Shown: piece after piece, positions 27,150 through 35,915 of the stretch | Layout: each line of letters opens with the position of its first letter | How positions within the stretch are numbered: the stretch's first letter is position 1 | DNA from: VRUE01 sp963824705 | Lineage (GTDB): Bacteria > Actinomycetota > Thermoleophilia > Solirubrobacterales > 70-9 | Assembly (NCBI GenBank): GCA_963824705.1 | Contig: CAWGQE010000003.1 | Location: 2,046,001-2,110,000, forward strand | Reading direction: 5' to 3' | DNA: 64,000 nucleotides | The notes under the pieces: generated by a model | What the model was told of the DNA's origin: nothing | What the model saw: the letters and a program-made list of their open reading frames with translations, nothing else | Database searches by the model: none | Position numbers and translations under genes: made by a program

Positions 27150-28820
27150 ATGGCCACCGCCGAGCGCAGGACTACCCAGACGCACGAGGTCTTCAACCAG
27201 GCGACCCCGCTGGAGGACTACAACTCCTTCGACGCCGATCGCGTCCTGACCGAGGCGCTGCAGCGCGAGGGCGGCGGCTGGGCCGAGGAGAAAGCGCGCG
27301 AACTCGGAGCCATCGCCGGCTCCTCGCAGACGATCCGCTGGGGCTTCGAGGCGAACGAGAAGAAGCCTCAGTTGCGCACCCACGACCGCTACGGCCACCG
27401 CATCGACGAGGTCGAGTTCGACAGTTCCTGGCACGAACTGATGCGGATCGGGGTCGACTACGGCTTGCACGCCTCACCCTGGCGCGAACCGGGTCCCGGT
27501 GCCCACGTCGCCCGCGCGGTGATGTTCACCCAGCTGATGCAGGCCGAGAGTGGCGTCGGCTGCCCGATCTCGATGACTTACTCGGCGATCCCGGCGCTGC
27601 GCAAGCAACCCGAGCTGGCCGAGGAGTGGGAATCGCGTTTCCTCTCGCTCGACTACGACGAGCGCTCGCTGCCCGCCGAGCGCAAGCGCGGCGCCCTCTG
27701 CGGGATGGCGATGACCGAGAAGCAGGGCGGCTCCGACGTACGCGCCAACACGACGACCGCGACGCCCCTCAACGGCGGCGGCCCGGGAGCCGAGTACGAG
27801 CTCGTCGGCCACAAGTGGTTCTGCTCGGCGCCGATGTGCGACGCCTTCCTCGTCCTCGCCCAGACCGACTCGGGCATCTCCTGCTTCCTGATGCCGCGCT
27901 GGACGCCGGACGGCGAGCGCAACAGCTTTCAGATCCAGCGGCTCAAGGACAAGCTCGGCAACCGCTCCAACGCCTCCAGCGAGCTCGAGTTCCGTGGGGC
28001 CTGGGCCCGCATGGTCGGCGAGGAGGGTCGTGGGGTGCCGACGATCATCGAGATGGTCAACCACACCCGGCTCGACTGTGTGATCGGCGCCGCCACCGGC
28101 TTCCGTGCCGGAGTCGCCCAGGCGCTCAACCAGACTTCCCAGCGCGCCGCTTTCGGCAAGGAGCTGATCGACCAGCCGCTGATGCGCAACGTCCTCGCCG
28201 ACCTCTGCGTCGAATCGGAGGCGGCGACGATCGCGGCGATGCGCCTCGCCCGCTCCTACGACGAGGTCGCCGCCGGCGACGAGGACGCGCGCGAGTTTCG
28301 CCGCCTCGCCAACGCCGTGCTCAAGTACTGGATGTGCAAGCGCCAGCCCTGGCACGCTGTCGAGTGCCTGGAGTGCTTCGGCGGTAACGGCTACGTCGAG
28401 GAGTCCGGCATGCCACGCCTCTACCGCGAGGCGCCGCTTGCCTCGATCTGGGAGGGCTCGGGCAACGTCCAGTGCCTCGACGTGCTGCGGGCGATGGTCA
28501 AGAACCCGACCTCGGTCGAGGCCTTCTTCGCCGAGGTGCTCGAGGGGGCTGGCGCAGAACCCAGGCTAGATGCCTATGTCAGCTCTCTACGCAAGGAGAT
28601 TCCAGGCGACGTAGACACGCTCCAAACCCGAGCCCGTGGCATTGTCGAACGGATGGCGCTTGCGCTTCAAGCTTCGCTGCTCGTTCGCTACGGCGATCCC
28701 GCTGTCGCGGACGCTTTTTGCGCTTCCCGCCTCGGTGGCGATTGGGGCTACGCCTTCGGCACGCTGCCAACGGGCACGAACTTCAGCTCCATCATCGAGC
28801 GCCACCGCCCACAGGGCTGA
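27150..28820 (+). CDS. AidB-like acyl-CoA dehydrogenase family protein
   Basis: 556 aa, matching the AidB branch of FAD acyl-CoA dehydrogenases in the adaptive response to alkylation. Start MATAERRTTQTHEVFNQATP, then CGMAMTEKQGGSDVRANTT, LKDKLGNRSNASSELEF, and PRLYREAPLASIWEGSGNVQ, all diagnostic of AidB. AidB binds DNA and FAD and is thought to protect DNA from alkylating agents; it is a poor acyl-CoA dehydrogenase. The C-terminal DNA-binding region is more diverged. Starts 36 bp from icd in the opposite direction. Called by family, not proven in this genus. Confidence 0.9.
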   Translation: MATAERRTTQTHEVFNQATPLEDYNSFDADRVLTEALQREGGGWAEEKARELGAIAGSSQTIRWGFEANEKKPQLRTHDRYGHRIDEVEFDSSWHELMRIGVDYGLHASPWREPGPGAHVARAVMFTQLMQAESGVGCPISMTYSAIPALRKQPELAEEWESRFLSLDYDERSLPAERKRGALCGMAMTEKQGGSDVRANTTTATPLNGGGPGAEYELVGHKWFCSAPMCDAFLVLAQTDSGISCFLMPRWTPDGERNSFQIQRLKDKLGNRSNASSELEFRGAWARMVGEEGRGVPTIIEMVNHTRLDCVIGAATGFRAGVAQALNQTSQRAAFGKELIDQPLMRNVLADLCVESEAATIAAMRLARSYDEVAAGDEDAREFRRLANAVLKYWMCKRQPWHAVECLECFGGNGYVEESGMPRLYREAPLASIWEGSGNVQCLDVLRAMVKNPTSVEAFFAEVLEGAGAEPRLDAYVSSLRKEIPGDVDTLQTRARGIVERMALALQASLLVRYGDPAVADAFCASRLGGDWGYAFGTLPTGTNFSSIIERHRPQG

Positions 28821-28824
28821 GGCC

Positions 28825-29988
28825 TCACGAAGCTGCGTCGCGGAGCGCTCGCCCGACCTGCTCAGCGGTAATGACGCCGGAGAGCTTGCCGTCGGCGTCT
28901 ACAGCGAATACGGCACCGAAGCGGCGCAGGGAGCGGTTGGCCAGAAGCGTGTCGAGGGGGGCGTTGTCGCGGACCTGGAAGGTGCCGTCGTCGCGCTCGA
29001 GGACATCGGACACGAGGGACGTGGTGCGGGATGTCTCCGGCACCTCGTCGGCTTTGTCGCGGACGACGAGGCCGAGGAAGCGGTGGGCGGTGTCGATCAC
29101 CGGGAACCAGGGCCAGCGGTAGCGGAGGAAGTACTCGTCGAGGGCCTGCTCGACCGTGAGCTGGTCGGAGATCGTCACCGGCTCTCGGTCCATGATGTCT
29201 GAGACGACCAGCTTGCTGATCCCGCTGGTGATTGCCGTCTGGGCGGTGGCGGCCCTGGCGGAGCCGTTCACCACGAACCCGATCAGGGCCAGCCAGACAC
29301 CGCCGAAGACGTAGCCGTCGAAGACCAGGAGCAGGCCGGCGGCGATGAACAGGTAGCCGAAGACGCGGCCGAGGTTGGCGGCGAAGCGGGTCGCCGAGGC
29401 GCGGTTCCCCGTTCGCCACCAGGCGATCGCACGGACGATCCGGCCGCCGTCCATGGGGAAGGCGGGCAGCAGGTTGAAGACGAGCACGAGGAGGTTGATC
29501 GAGGCCAGCCATGCGACCATCGCGAGGACGCCCGAGGTGCCGCTGTTGCTCTCTACAAGGGCGGCTTTGCGGAACTCGTCCCAGCCGGCGGCACCGAGGC
29601 CGATCGCGGTCAGGACGATGACCAGAGCGAGCGTCACCAGCGGACCCGCGATCGCCACCTCGAACTCGGTCCGAGGCGAGTCCGATTCGCGATTCATCCG
29701 CGCCATCCCGCCGAAGATCCAGAGCTGGATGCTGGAGATGCCGATGCCCCTGCGCAGCGCGACCATCGCGTGGCCGAGCTCGTGCAGGACGATCGAGCCG
29801 AAGAAGCCGAAGGCGCTGAGCAGGGCCAGCAGGAAGGGCGTCGAGGCGGAGCTGCTCTCGCCCAGCACGTCGCCGTAGAACTGCGAGAGCCAGAAGATGA
29901 CGAGGAAGAGGACGAAGAACCAGGACCAGTCGACGGCTATGCGGATGCCGCGGACGTGGAATAGCGTGATTGGTTTGCCGCCGAACAT
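28825..29988 (-). CDS. Site-2 protease (M50) with CBS domains
   Basis: Intramembrane zinc metalloprotease that cleaves membrane-bound substrates. I prefer the ATG at 29988 because AAAGG lies six bases upstream; 30000 is also in frame. The active-site motif HELGH is at residues 69-73 in a membrane helix, and the second motif FPMDGGRIVRAIAWWRTG comes near residue 190. About the last 130 residues form paired CBS domains (VVSDIMDREPVTISDQLTVE, VSDVLERDDGTFQVRDN), likely sensing a nucleotide. The gene starts next to E4, leaving no room for a separate promoter. Confidence 0.9.
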   Translation of the reverse strand: MFGGKPITLFHVRGIRIAVDWSWFFVLFLVIFWLSQFYGDVLGESSSASTPFLLALLSAFGFFGSIVLHELGHAMVALRRGIGISSIQLWIFGGMARMNRESDSPRTEFEVAIAGPLVTLALVIVLTAIGLGAAGWDEFRKAALVESNSGTSGVLAMVAWLASINLLVLVFNLLPAFPMDGGRIVRAIAWWRTGNRASATRFAANLGRVFGYLFIAAGLLLVFDGYVFGGVWLALIGFVVNGSARAATAQTAITSGISKLVVSDIMDREPVTISDQLTVEQALDEYFLRYRWPWFPVIDTAHRFLGLVVRDKADEVPETSRTTSLVSDVLERDDGTFQVRDNAPLDTLLANRSLRRFGAVFAVDADGKLSGVITAEQVGRALRDAAS

Positions 29989-30002
29989 CTGGCCTTTCAT
30001 GG

Positions 30003-30122
30003 TACGGGGGCGCCGGGGTGGGGCCTTCACTTAACTTTTTCGATGAATTGCGGATGGGCTGTCGCCCAAGGCCGGCACCGAAAAAGTACAAGACGTTTCG
30101 GCCCCACCCCGGCGCCCCCGTA
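30003..30122. repeat. Palindromic element E4 with conserved core
   Basis: Perfect 23-bp arms at 30003-30025 (begins TACGGGGGCGCC) and 30100-30122 enclose a 74-nt core (30026-30099). The core shares with E3 the starts TTCACTTAACTTTTTCG and the ends CGAAAAAGT-ACAAGACGTTTC; the middle is variable but keeps a GGGC-loop-GCCC hairpin (TGGGC-TGTC-GCCCA). The arms differ in sequence from those of E3. It fills nearly all of the divergent gap between the M50 protease start and the M28 peptidase start at 30135. Confidence 0.85.
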
Positions 30123-30134
30123 TAAGTTCCGGCG

Positions 30135-31310
30135 ATGTCCGTCGACAAAAGCCGCCTTAGAAGCTGGCTGGAGGAGCTGGAGCGGATCGATCGGCCGTCT
30201 GCTTCGGAGGGTGAGCGGCGGGCTGCTGAGTGGTTGGTCGGACGCTTTGGAGAGCTTGGGGCTGAGGCACGGATCGAGGCTGAGCCTGCCCATGGCACCT
30301 ACTGGTGGCCGCTGGGACTCGGTGCTGTGCTGGGGGCGCTCGGCGGAATCCTCGGTCTGCGTGGACGACGCCTACTCGGCGGGGCCCTGGCAGGCGCTGC
30401 GGCGGCCGGCATGGCTTCGGACTTTCCGCCGGGGAAACGGCTACTGCGCCGTCTTCTCCCCCGCCGCACCACCTACAACGTCCTCTGCGAGCTGGGCCCC
30501 GCCGACGCCGAGCGCACCGTCATCGTCATCGCCCATCACGACGCCGCCCACTCCGGTCTCGTCTTCCACCCCGAGCTGCCCAACATCGCCGACCGCCTGG
30601 GGCTGATCGAGCGCACCGACACCAGCCCGGCGCTGATGGCACCCGTGGTTGGCGGCCCGGTACTGGCCGCACTCGGTGCGCTCACCGGCAGGCGAGCGCT
30701 GGCCAAGCTCGGCGTCTTCCTCGGCCTCGGATCGGCGGCGGCGATGGCGGAGATCGGGTCCCGCAAGGTCGTTCCCGGCGCCAACGACAACGGCACCGCG
30801 GTCGTATCGCTGCTCGCCCTTGCCGAGCAGCTGATCGAGCGGCCGCCCGAGAATCTGCGCGTGATCCTGCTCTCGGTCGGCTCGGAGGAGTCCTTCAGCG
30901 AGGGCATCAAAGCCTTCGGCGAGCGCCACTTCCCCCAACTCCCCCGTGAGAGCACCTTCTTCCTCTGCCTCGAGTCGACCGGCTCGCCACACCTGCTGGT
31001 CCTGCGCGGCGAGGGCTTCCTGAAGATGCGCGAGTACCCGGCCCGCTCCCTGGCGCTGATGAACGGGCTCGCGGAGGAGCTCGGCGTCGGCCTCTTCCCC
31101 AACCTGCGCCTGCGCAGCGGCACCGACGGGCTTGAGCCCCTCGCGGCCGGATACGAGACCGCCGTCCTCTGCAGTTGCACCGATCTCAAGCAGCCAGCCA
31201 ACTACCACTGGTGGCACGACCTTGCCGAGAACGTCGACTTCGACACGGTCGCCGACGGCATCCGCCTCTCTGCGGCCGCGATCCGTCGCCTGGACGAGCG
31301 CTGGCTCTAG
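30135..31310 (+). CDS. M28-family zinc peptidase with membrane segments
   Basis: 391 aa. The C-terminal part has the di-zinc aminopeptidase pattern: VIVIAHHDAAHSG, VVPGANDNGTAVVSLLALAE, LSVGSEESFSEGIKAFG, with later Cys/Glu/His residues (LCLESTG, WWHDLAENVDFDT). Residues about 54-90 and 165-195 are hydrophobic (GLGAVLGALGGILGLRG and ALMAPVVGGPVLAALGALTG), so the protein is probably membrane-embedded. Substrate not known. It starts 12 bases after E4. A hairpin follows its stop. Confidence 0.85.
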   Translation: MSVDKSRLRSWLEELERIDRPSASEGERRAAEWLVGRFGELGAEARIEAEPAHGTYWWPLGLGAVLGALGGILGLRGRRLLGGALAGAAAAGMASDFPPGKRLLRRLLPRRTTYNVLCELGPADAERTVIVIAHHDAAHSGLVFHPELPNIADRLGLIERTDTSPALMAPVVGGPVLAALGALTGRRALAKLGVFLGLGSAAAMAEIGSRKVVPGANDNGTAVVSLLALAEQLIERPPENLRVILLSVGSEESFSEGIKAFGERHFPQLPRESTFFLCLESTGSPHLLVLRGEGFLKMREYPARSLALMNGLAEELGVGLFPNLRLRSGTDGLEPLAAGYETAVLCSCTDLKQPANYHWWHDLAENVDFDTVADGIRLSAAAIRRLDERWL

Positions 31311-31314
31311 GCAT

Positions 31315-31342
31315 CGAAATCCGACTGCGGGGTCGGATTTCG
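31315..31342 (+). terminator. Strong hairpin between M28 and sdhA
   Basis: CGAAATCCGAC-TGCGGG-GTCGGATTTCG is a perfect 11-bp stem with a six-base loop, starting five bases after the M28 stop. There is no T-run, but the stem is strong and the location fits a transcription terminator or an mRNA 3' end protector. CTCTATAGAG (31344-31353), just after it, may contain the sdhA -10 region. Confidence 0.55.
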
Positions 31343-31362
31343 GCTCTATAGAGTCCGCGCTC

Positions 31363-33051
31363 GTGCCTACGCATGACGTATTGGTGATCGGCGCCGGACT
31401 TGCCGGACAGAGGGCCGCCTTGGCCGCCGCCGAGCAAGGAGTCTCGGTCGGGATCCTCAGCAAGGTCCACCCGGTCCGCTCCCATTCCAACGCCGCCCAG
31501 GGCGGGATCAACGCCGCGCTCAACCCCGGCGACTCCTGGGAGTCGCACGCCTTCGACACGGTCAAGGGCTCCGACTACCTGGGCGACCAGGACGCGATCT
31601 CGATCATGTGCGAAGAGGCGCCGGAAGAGATCCTTCACCTCGAGCACCTCGGCGTCACCTTCCACCGCAACGAGGAAGGCAAGCTCGGCACCCGCGCCTT
31701 CGGCGGCGCCTCGGCCGCCCGCACCTACTACGTCGCCGACATCACCGGTCAGGCGATCATGCACGTGCTCTACGAGCAGCTGATGAAGTACTCCGACGAC
31801 GTCACCCGCTACGAGGAGTGGTTCTGCACCGCCCTGGCGATGGATGAGAACGGCGAGTGCTGCGGCGTCGTCACCCGCAACGTCGCCGACGGCTCGATGC
31901 AGCTCTTCACCGCCAAGGCCGTGATCCTCGCCTGCGGCGGCAACGGCCAGGCCTGGAAGCCGACCACCAACGCGCTGATCTGCACCGGCGACGGGATCGC
32001 GATGGCCTACCGGGTCGGGGCCAAGCTGATGGATATGGAGATGATCCAGTACCACCCGACGACGCTCGCCGGCAAGGGCTTCCTGATCACTGAGGGCGCC
32101 CGTGGCGAGGGTGCCCACCTGCTCAACGCCAAGGGCGAACGCTTCATGGAGCGCTACGCGCCGAACAAGATGGAACTTGCCTCGCGCGACGTCGTCTCCC
32201 GCGCCGAGCAGACCGAGATCGACGAGGGCCGCGGCTTCCCCGACGGCACCGTCGCGCTCGACATCACCGTGGTGCCGAAGAAGCGCATCCACGAGGCGCT
32301 GCGCGAGATCGTCCTCGTCGGCCGCGACTTCGCCGGCGTCGACATCACCAAGGAACCGATCCACATCAAGCCCGGCAACCACTACACGATGGGCGGCGTC
32401 AAGACCGACGTCGACGGCCGCACCGAGGTCCCCGGCCTCTACGCCGCCGGCGAGACCGCCTGCGTCTCGGTCCACGGCGGCAACCGGCTCGGCGCCAACT
32501 CGCTGCTCGACACGCTGATCTTCGGCCGCCGCTCCGGCGCCGGCGCCGCCGCCCGCGCCAAGCGGATCGAGGGCTCGCGGCCGTCGGGGGGCACGCTCGA
32601 GGCCGAGCAGGCGACGATCGACGCGATCTCCGCCCGCGAGAAGGGCTCGGGCCGCCGCGTCTCGGAGATCAAGTTCGACCTCGGCACGGTGATGGACAAG
32701 CAAGTCGCCGTCTTCCGCGACGAGGCCGGCATCCAGGGGGCGCTGGAAAAGGTCCGCCAGCTCAAGGAGGAGGCCGAGTCCGCCTACATCGACGACAAGG
32801 GCAGCGTCTTCAACCAAGACCTGCTGGGAGCGATCGAGCTCGGCTACATGCTCGACAACGCCGAATGCACCTGCGTCGCCGCGCTCGAGCGCAAGGAGAG
32901 CCGCGGCGCCCAGTACAGGACCGACTTCCCCGAGCGCAATGATGAGGAGTGGCTCAAACACATCGACCTGCAGCAGGGCGACGAGGAGCCGGAGATCTCA
33001 TACTCCGAGGTAACGATCACCCAGTGGGAACCCGAAGAGAGGAAGTACTAG
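31363..33051 (+). CDS. sdhA: Succinate dehydrogenase flavoprotein subunit
   Basis: 562 aa from a GTG at 31363 (read MPTHDVLVIGAGLAGQRAAL). The FAD-binding dinucleotide motif GAGLAGQ, the covalent-FAD His in RSHSNAAQGGIN, and active-site His/Arg residues in EMIQYHPTTLAG and EGARGEGAHLLNAKGERFM are present. Oxidises succinate to fumarate in the TCA cycle and respiratory chain. Followed by sdhB after 4 bases and by an HdrB-like subunit. No membrane-anchor cytochrome b gene is nearby, so this is likely a type-E complex. Confidence 0.95.
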   Translation: MPTHDVLVIGAGLAGQRAALAAAEQGVSVGILSKVHPVRSHSNAAQGGINAALNPGDSWESHAFDTVKGSDYLGDQDAISIMCEEAPEEILHLEHLGVTFHRNEEGKLGTRAFGGASAARTYYVADITGQAIMHVLYEQLMKYSDDVTRYEEWFCTALAMDENGECCGVVTRNVADGSMQLFTAKAVILACGGNGQAWKPTTNALICTGDGIAMAYRVGAKLMDMEMIQYHPTTLAGKGFLITEGARGEGAHLLNAKGERFMERYAPNKMELASRDVVSRAEQTEIDEGRGFPDGTVALDITVVPKKRIHEALREIVLVGRDFAGVDITKEPIHIKPGNHYTMGGVKTDVDGRTEVPGLYAAGETACVSVHGGNRLGANSLLDTLIFGRRSGAGAAARAKRIEGSRPSGGTLEAEQATIDAISAREKGSGRRVSEIKFDLGTVMDKQVAVFRDEAGIQGALEKVRQLKEEAESAYIDDKGSVFNQDLLGAIELGYMLDNAECTCVAALERKESRGAQYRTDFPERNDEEWLKHIDLQQGDEEPEISYSEVTITQWEPEERKY

Positions 33052-33055
33052 GACC

Positions 33056-34222
33056 ATGGCCGAGTACACCTTGAAAGTCCGTCGCTACCAGCCGGAGAGC
33101 GGCCAGGGGCCCTTCTGGGAGGAGTTCAAGGTCGACCTCGACCCGACGCTCTCGGTCCTCGACGGGATCCTCCAGGCAAAGGACCGCGAGGACGGCTCGC
33201 TCTCGGTCCGCTGCTCCTGCAAGGCGGCGATCTGTGGCTCCTGCGGGATGAAGATCAACGGCCAGTCCGGCCTCGGCTGCAAGACCCAGATCGGCGAGGC
33301 CCAGGAGCTCGCCGACAAGAAAGCAAGCGTCGGCAACGGCGAGACCAGGGACAACGCGATCGTCGTCGAGCCGATGGGGAACATGCCCGTGATCAAGGAC
33401 CTGATCACCGACATGGAGTCGACCCACTGGGAGAAGATCCGCCGCGTCACCCCGTGGCTCCTCCCCCACGGCGAGGCCCCCGAGCGCGAGTACGTGGTCG
33501 AGCCCGAGTCGATGATCGACATCACCCAGTCGATGGCCTGCATCCAGTGCGGCGCCTGCGTCTCCTCCTGCCTCTCGATGGAAGCCGACCCCGACTTCAT
33601 CGGCCCGGCGGCCCTGGCCAAGGCCTACCGCTTCGTCGGCGACCCGCGCGACGCGGAGACCAAAGAGCGCCTCCACGATCTGGCCGAGGACCCGCACGGG
33701 ATCTACGACTGCACCCACTGCTTCAGCTGCGTCGACGCCTGCCCCAAGGGCGTCGCGCCGATGGACCAGATCATGCGCCTGCGGCGCAAGGCCGGAGAAG
33801 AGGGGATCGACGACCCCCACAACGGCCACAACCACGAGATCGCCTTCACCAAGATCATCGAGAAGAAGGGCACCCTCGACGAGGCCCTGCTCCAGCAGGA
33901 GTCCTACGCGCCCGGGGTCAAAGGCAAGCTGAAACCCAGCAAGGGGGCGATCGAAGGCCTGGGCAAGTCGCTGCCCACCGTCTTGCGCGCGATCAAGAGC
34001 GGCAAGGCCCGCTCGCTGTCGAAGCTGATCCCCGGCGTCCACCCCAAGCTGCCCGACGGCGCCCAGGACGAGGTCAAGGCGATCTACAAGCACGCCGAGG
34101 AGCACCGCGAGGAATTCAACATCTACATCCACGGCGAGGACGACGTCGAACCCGAGCCCGACGAGCCGACCGACGCAGCCTTGACGGACGAGGCGAAAGC
34201 CGCAACGGAGGAGAAGGCATGA
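33056..34222 (+). CDS. sdhB: Succinate dehydrogenase iron-sulfur subunit
   Basis: 388 aa, longer than usual because of an acidic C-terminal extension of about 130 residues. The N-terminal ferredoxin domain has the 2Fe-2S ligands CSCKAAICGSCGMKINGQSG; the C-terminal domain has CIQCGACVSSCLSME and CTHCFSCVDACPKGVAPM for 4Fe-4S/3Fe-4S clusters. Passes electrons from SdhA to the quinone site. Starts 4 bases after sdhA; ends in a 4-bp ATGA overlap with the next gene. The tail sequence KHAEEHREEFNIYIHGEDD is unusual. Confidence 0.94.
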   Translation: MAEYTLKVRRYQPESGQGPFWEEFKVDLDPTLSVLDGILQAKDREDGSLSVRCSCKAAICGSCGMKINGQSGLGCKTQIGEAQELADKKASVGNGETRDNAIVVEPMGNMPVIKDLITDMESTHWEKIRRVTPWLLPHGEAPEREYVVEPESMIDITQSMACIQCGACVSSCLSMEADPDFIGPAALAKAYRFVGDPRDAETKERLHDLAEDPHGIYDCTHCFSCVDACPKGVAPMDQIMRLRRKAGEEGIDDPHNGHNHEIAFTKIIEKKGTLDEALLQQESYAPGVKGKLKPSKGAIEGLGKSLPTVLRAIKSGKARSLSKLIPGVHPKLPDGAQDEVKAIYKHAEEHREEFNIYIHGEDDVEPEPDEPTDAALTDEAKAATEEKA

Positions 34223-35115
34223 AGCTCGCTTACTGGCCCGGCTGCGTCTCGCGCGGCTTCACTTCCGAGCTGCACGGCTCGATGGCGTTCACGGCGGAGA
34301 AGCTGGGGATCGAGCTGGTCGAACTCGACCGCGCCAACTGCTGCGGCGCCGGCGTGATCGCCGAGCACAATCAGGAGCTCGCCGACACGCTCAACGCACG
34401 CACCTTCGCCCTCGCCCAGCAGACCGGGCTGGCGATGATGAACATCTGCTCGACCTGCCAGGGCGCGCAGTCGGAGTGCCAGCAGCGGCTCGACGCGGAC
34501 TCCTCCTACCGCGCCCACATCAATGAGGTGCTGAGCGGCCAGGGCCTCGCCTACGAGAAGGGCAAGGACGGCTTCACCAACAAAAACTTCCTCTGGCTGC
34601 TGGTCGAGGACTACGGCCTCGACCGCCTCGCCGAGAAGGTCGCCCGGCCGCTCTCCGGCCTGCGCGTCGGCCCCTTCTACGGCTGCTACGTCGTCCGCCC
34701 CAAGGAGCGGCTCGGCTACGACGAGTTCCCCGATCGCGACATCTACCTGGAGAAGGTGATCGAGGCGCTCGGCGGCGAGGTCGTCGAGTACGACGGCGCC
34801 CGCAAATGCTGTGGCTTCCCGGTGATCACGATGAACAAAGAGACCTCGCTGCGCCAGGCCGGCACCCACGTCGGCGACGCGATCGACGCCGGTGCCGACT
34901 GCCTGGTCACGCCCTGCCCGCTCTGCCACCTCAACCTCGACATGCAGCAGCCCGAGGCGGCCAGGATCGTCAACCGCGACCTCGGCCTAGCCGTCCTGCA
35001 CCTGCCCCAGCTGGTCGGCCTCGCGCTCGGCGGCGAGCCCAAGCAGCTCGGCATGAGCAAGCACATCGCCTCGACCAAGTGGGTCGAAGAGCGCTTGGCC
35101 TCGGTTCCCGCCTGA
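34219..35115 (+). CDS. HdrB-like CCG-domain subunit of type-E SDH
   Basis: 298 aa, GGAGAAGG before the ATG that overlaps sdhB. Contains two CCG-type cluster domains: YWPGCVSRG, ANCCGAGVIAEHN, and YGCYVVRPKE, ARKCCGFPVITMN, TPCPLCHLNLDMQQ. In type-E complexes this subunit (SdhE) replaces the usual heme anchor and binds quinone-side iron-sulfur cluster(s), as in archaeal and some actinobacterial enzymes. No transmembrane helix is visible, so attachment to the membrane must come from an amphipathic helix or another subunit. Confidence 0.88.
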   Translation: MKLAYWPGCVSRGFTSELHGSMAFTAEKLGIELVELDRANCCGAGVIAEHNQELADTLNARTFALAQQTGLAMMNICSTCQGAQSECQQRLDADSSYRAHINEVLSGQGLAYEKGKDGFTNKNFLWLLVEDYGLDRLAEKVARPLSGLRVGPFYGCYVVRPKERLGYDEFPDRDIYLEKVIEALGGEVVEYDGARKCCGFPVITMNKETSLRQAGTHVGDAIDAGADCLVTPCPLCHLNLDMQQPEAARIVNRDLGLAVLHLPQLVGLALGGEPKQLGMSKHIASTKWVEERLASVPA

Positions 35116-35130
35116 GCGGGGCGCTGCCCT

Positions 35131-35712
35131 TTAGGGCAACTCGCAGTTGACGAAGACGTTCGGCCCGCTGCCGCCGTCGCAGAAGTCAGCAGCGCCATAT
35201 CCGTTGGCGGGCGCTTCGTTGTCGCCGTCCAGCTTGTCCGCGCCGTTGCCACCAAACAGTTCGTCGTCAGCCGATCCACCGAGGATCTTGTCGTCGCCGT
35301 TTTCGCCTTCGAGCACGTCTTCGCCGTTCTCGCCGACGACGTGATCCTTGCCGTTGCCGCCGCGGATCAGATCGTTGGCGGGGCCTCCCCAGAGATTGTC
35401 ATCATCGTTGCCGCCTTCGATCATGTCGTTGCCGGGGCCTCCGATCGCGTGATCCTTGCCGTTGCCGCCGCAGATCTTGTCGTCGCCGCCCAAGCCGTAG
35501 ATCAAGTTGGTCCCGTCGGGGGCGACGATGACGTCCGCCCCGGCGGTGCCTTTGATCGTCGTCACTTGGGTTCCCGGGTCAAAAGAAGAGGTCGCGGTAT
35601 GGGAGTCCGCCGCTCCGAAGCAGGTTACGGCCGCCCCGGCCGAGGGCACGGCAACGACAACCGAGCTGACCGCTACAGCGGCAAAGCCCACACAGACGAA
35701 AAGCTTTCGCAT
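35131..35712 (-). CDS. Secreted RTX-type calcium-binding repeat protein
   Basis: 193 aa. Start at the ATG at 35712 (MRKLFVCVGFAAVAVSSVVV) with GAGAGAAGA upstream; the frame continues further up without a signal sequence. Residues 1-28 are a signal peptide ending PSAGAAVTC. About nine GGxGxD-type nonapeptide repeats follow (GLGGDDKICGGNGKDHAIGG, GGPGNDMIEGGNDDDNLWGG), which bind Ca2+ in a beta-roll. The Cys at 31, about 92 and near the C-terminus may form disulfides. Such proteins are usually secreted adhesins or structural proteins; enzymatic domain absent. Confidence 0.88.
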   Translation of the reverse strand: MRKLFVCVGFAAVAVSSVVVAVPSAGAAVTCFGAADSHTATSSFDPGTQVTTIKGTAGADVIVAPDGTNLIYGLGGDDKICGGNGKDHAIGGPGNDMIEGGNDDDNLWGGPANDLIRGGNGKDHVVGENGEDVLEGENGDDKILGGSADDELFGGNGADKLDGDNEAPANGYGAADFCDGGSGPNVFVNCELP

Positions 35713-35915
35713 TCTTCTCTCGCTCCAATGTTCGTTTAGACCCGGATGCAAAGGGCTGACGCTTTGATATATGACCGCGATCGCGATGTCGATCTTCAGG
35801 GGGTCTGATTTTCGGCCAGTCTTTGCCTCGCGACGTTCGGCGCTGGCGAGCACGGACTTATGAAATCCGGAAATACGCGGCCCCCGGGCGGCCTGGCGAG
35901 ACTAGACTCGCGCCC

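Noticed and set aside
26052..28820. 922-aa version of the AidB-like protein
   Set aside because: Its first 366 codons are antisense to icd; AidB homology begins at MATAERRTTQTHEVFNQ (27150).
35131..35600. Short repeats in the RTX gene taken as an array
   Set aside because: 27-bp periodicity corresponds to the nonapeptide calcium-binding repeats of a coding gene.
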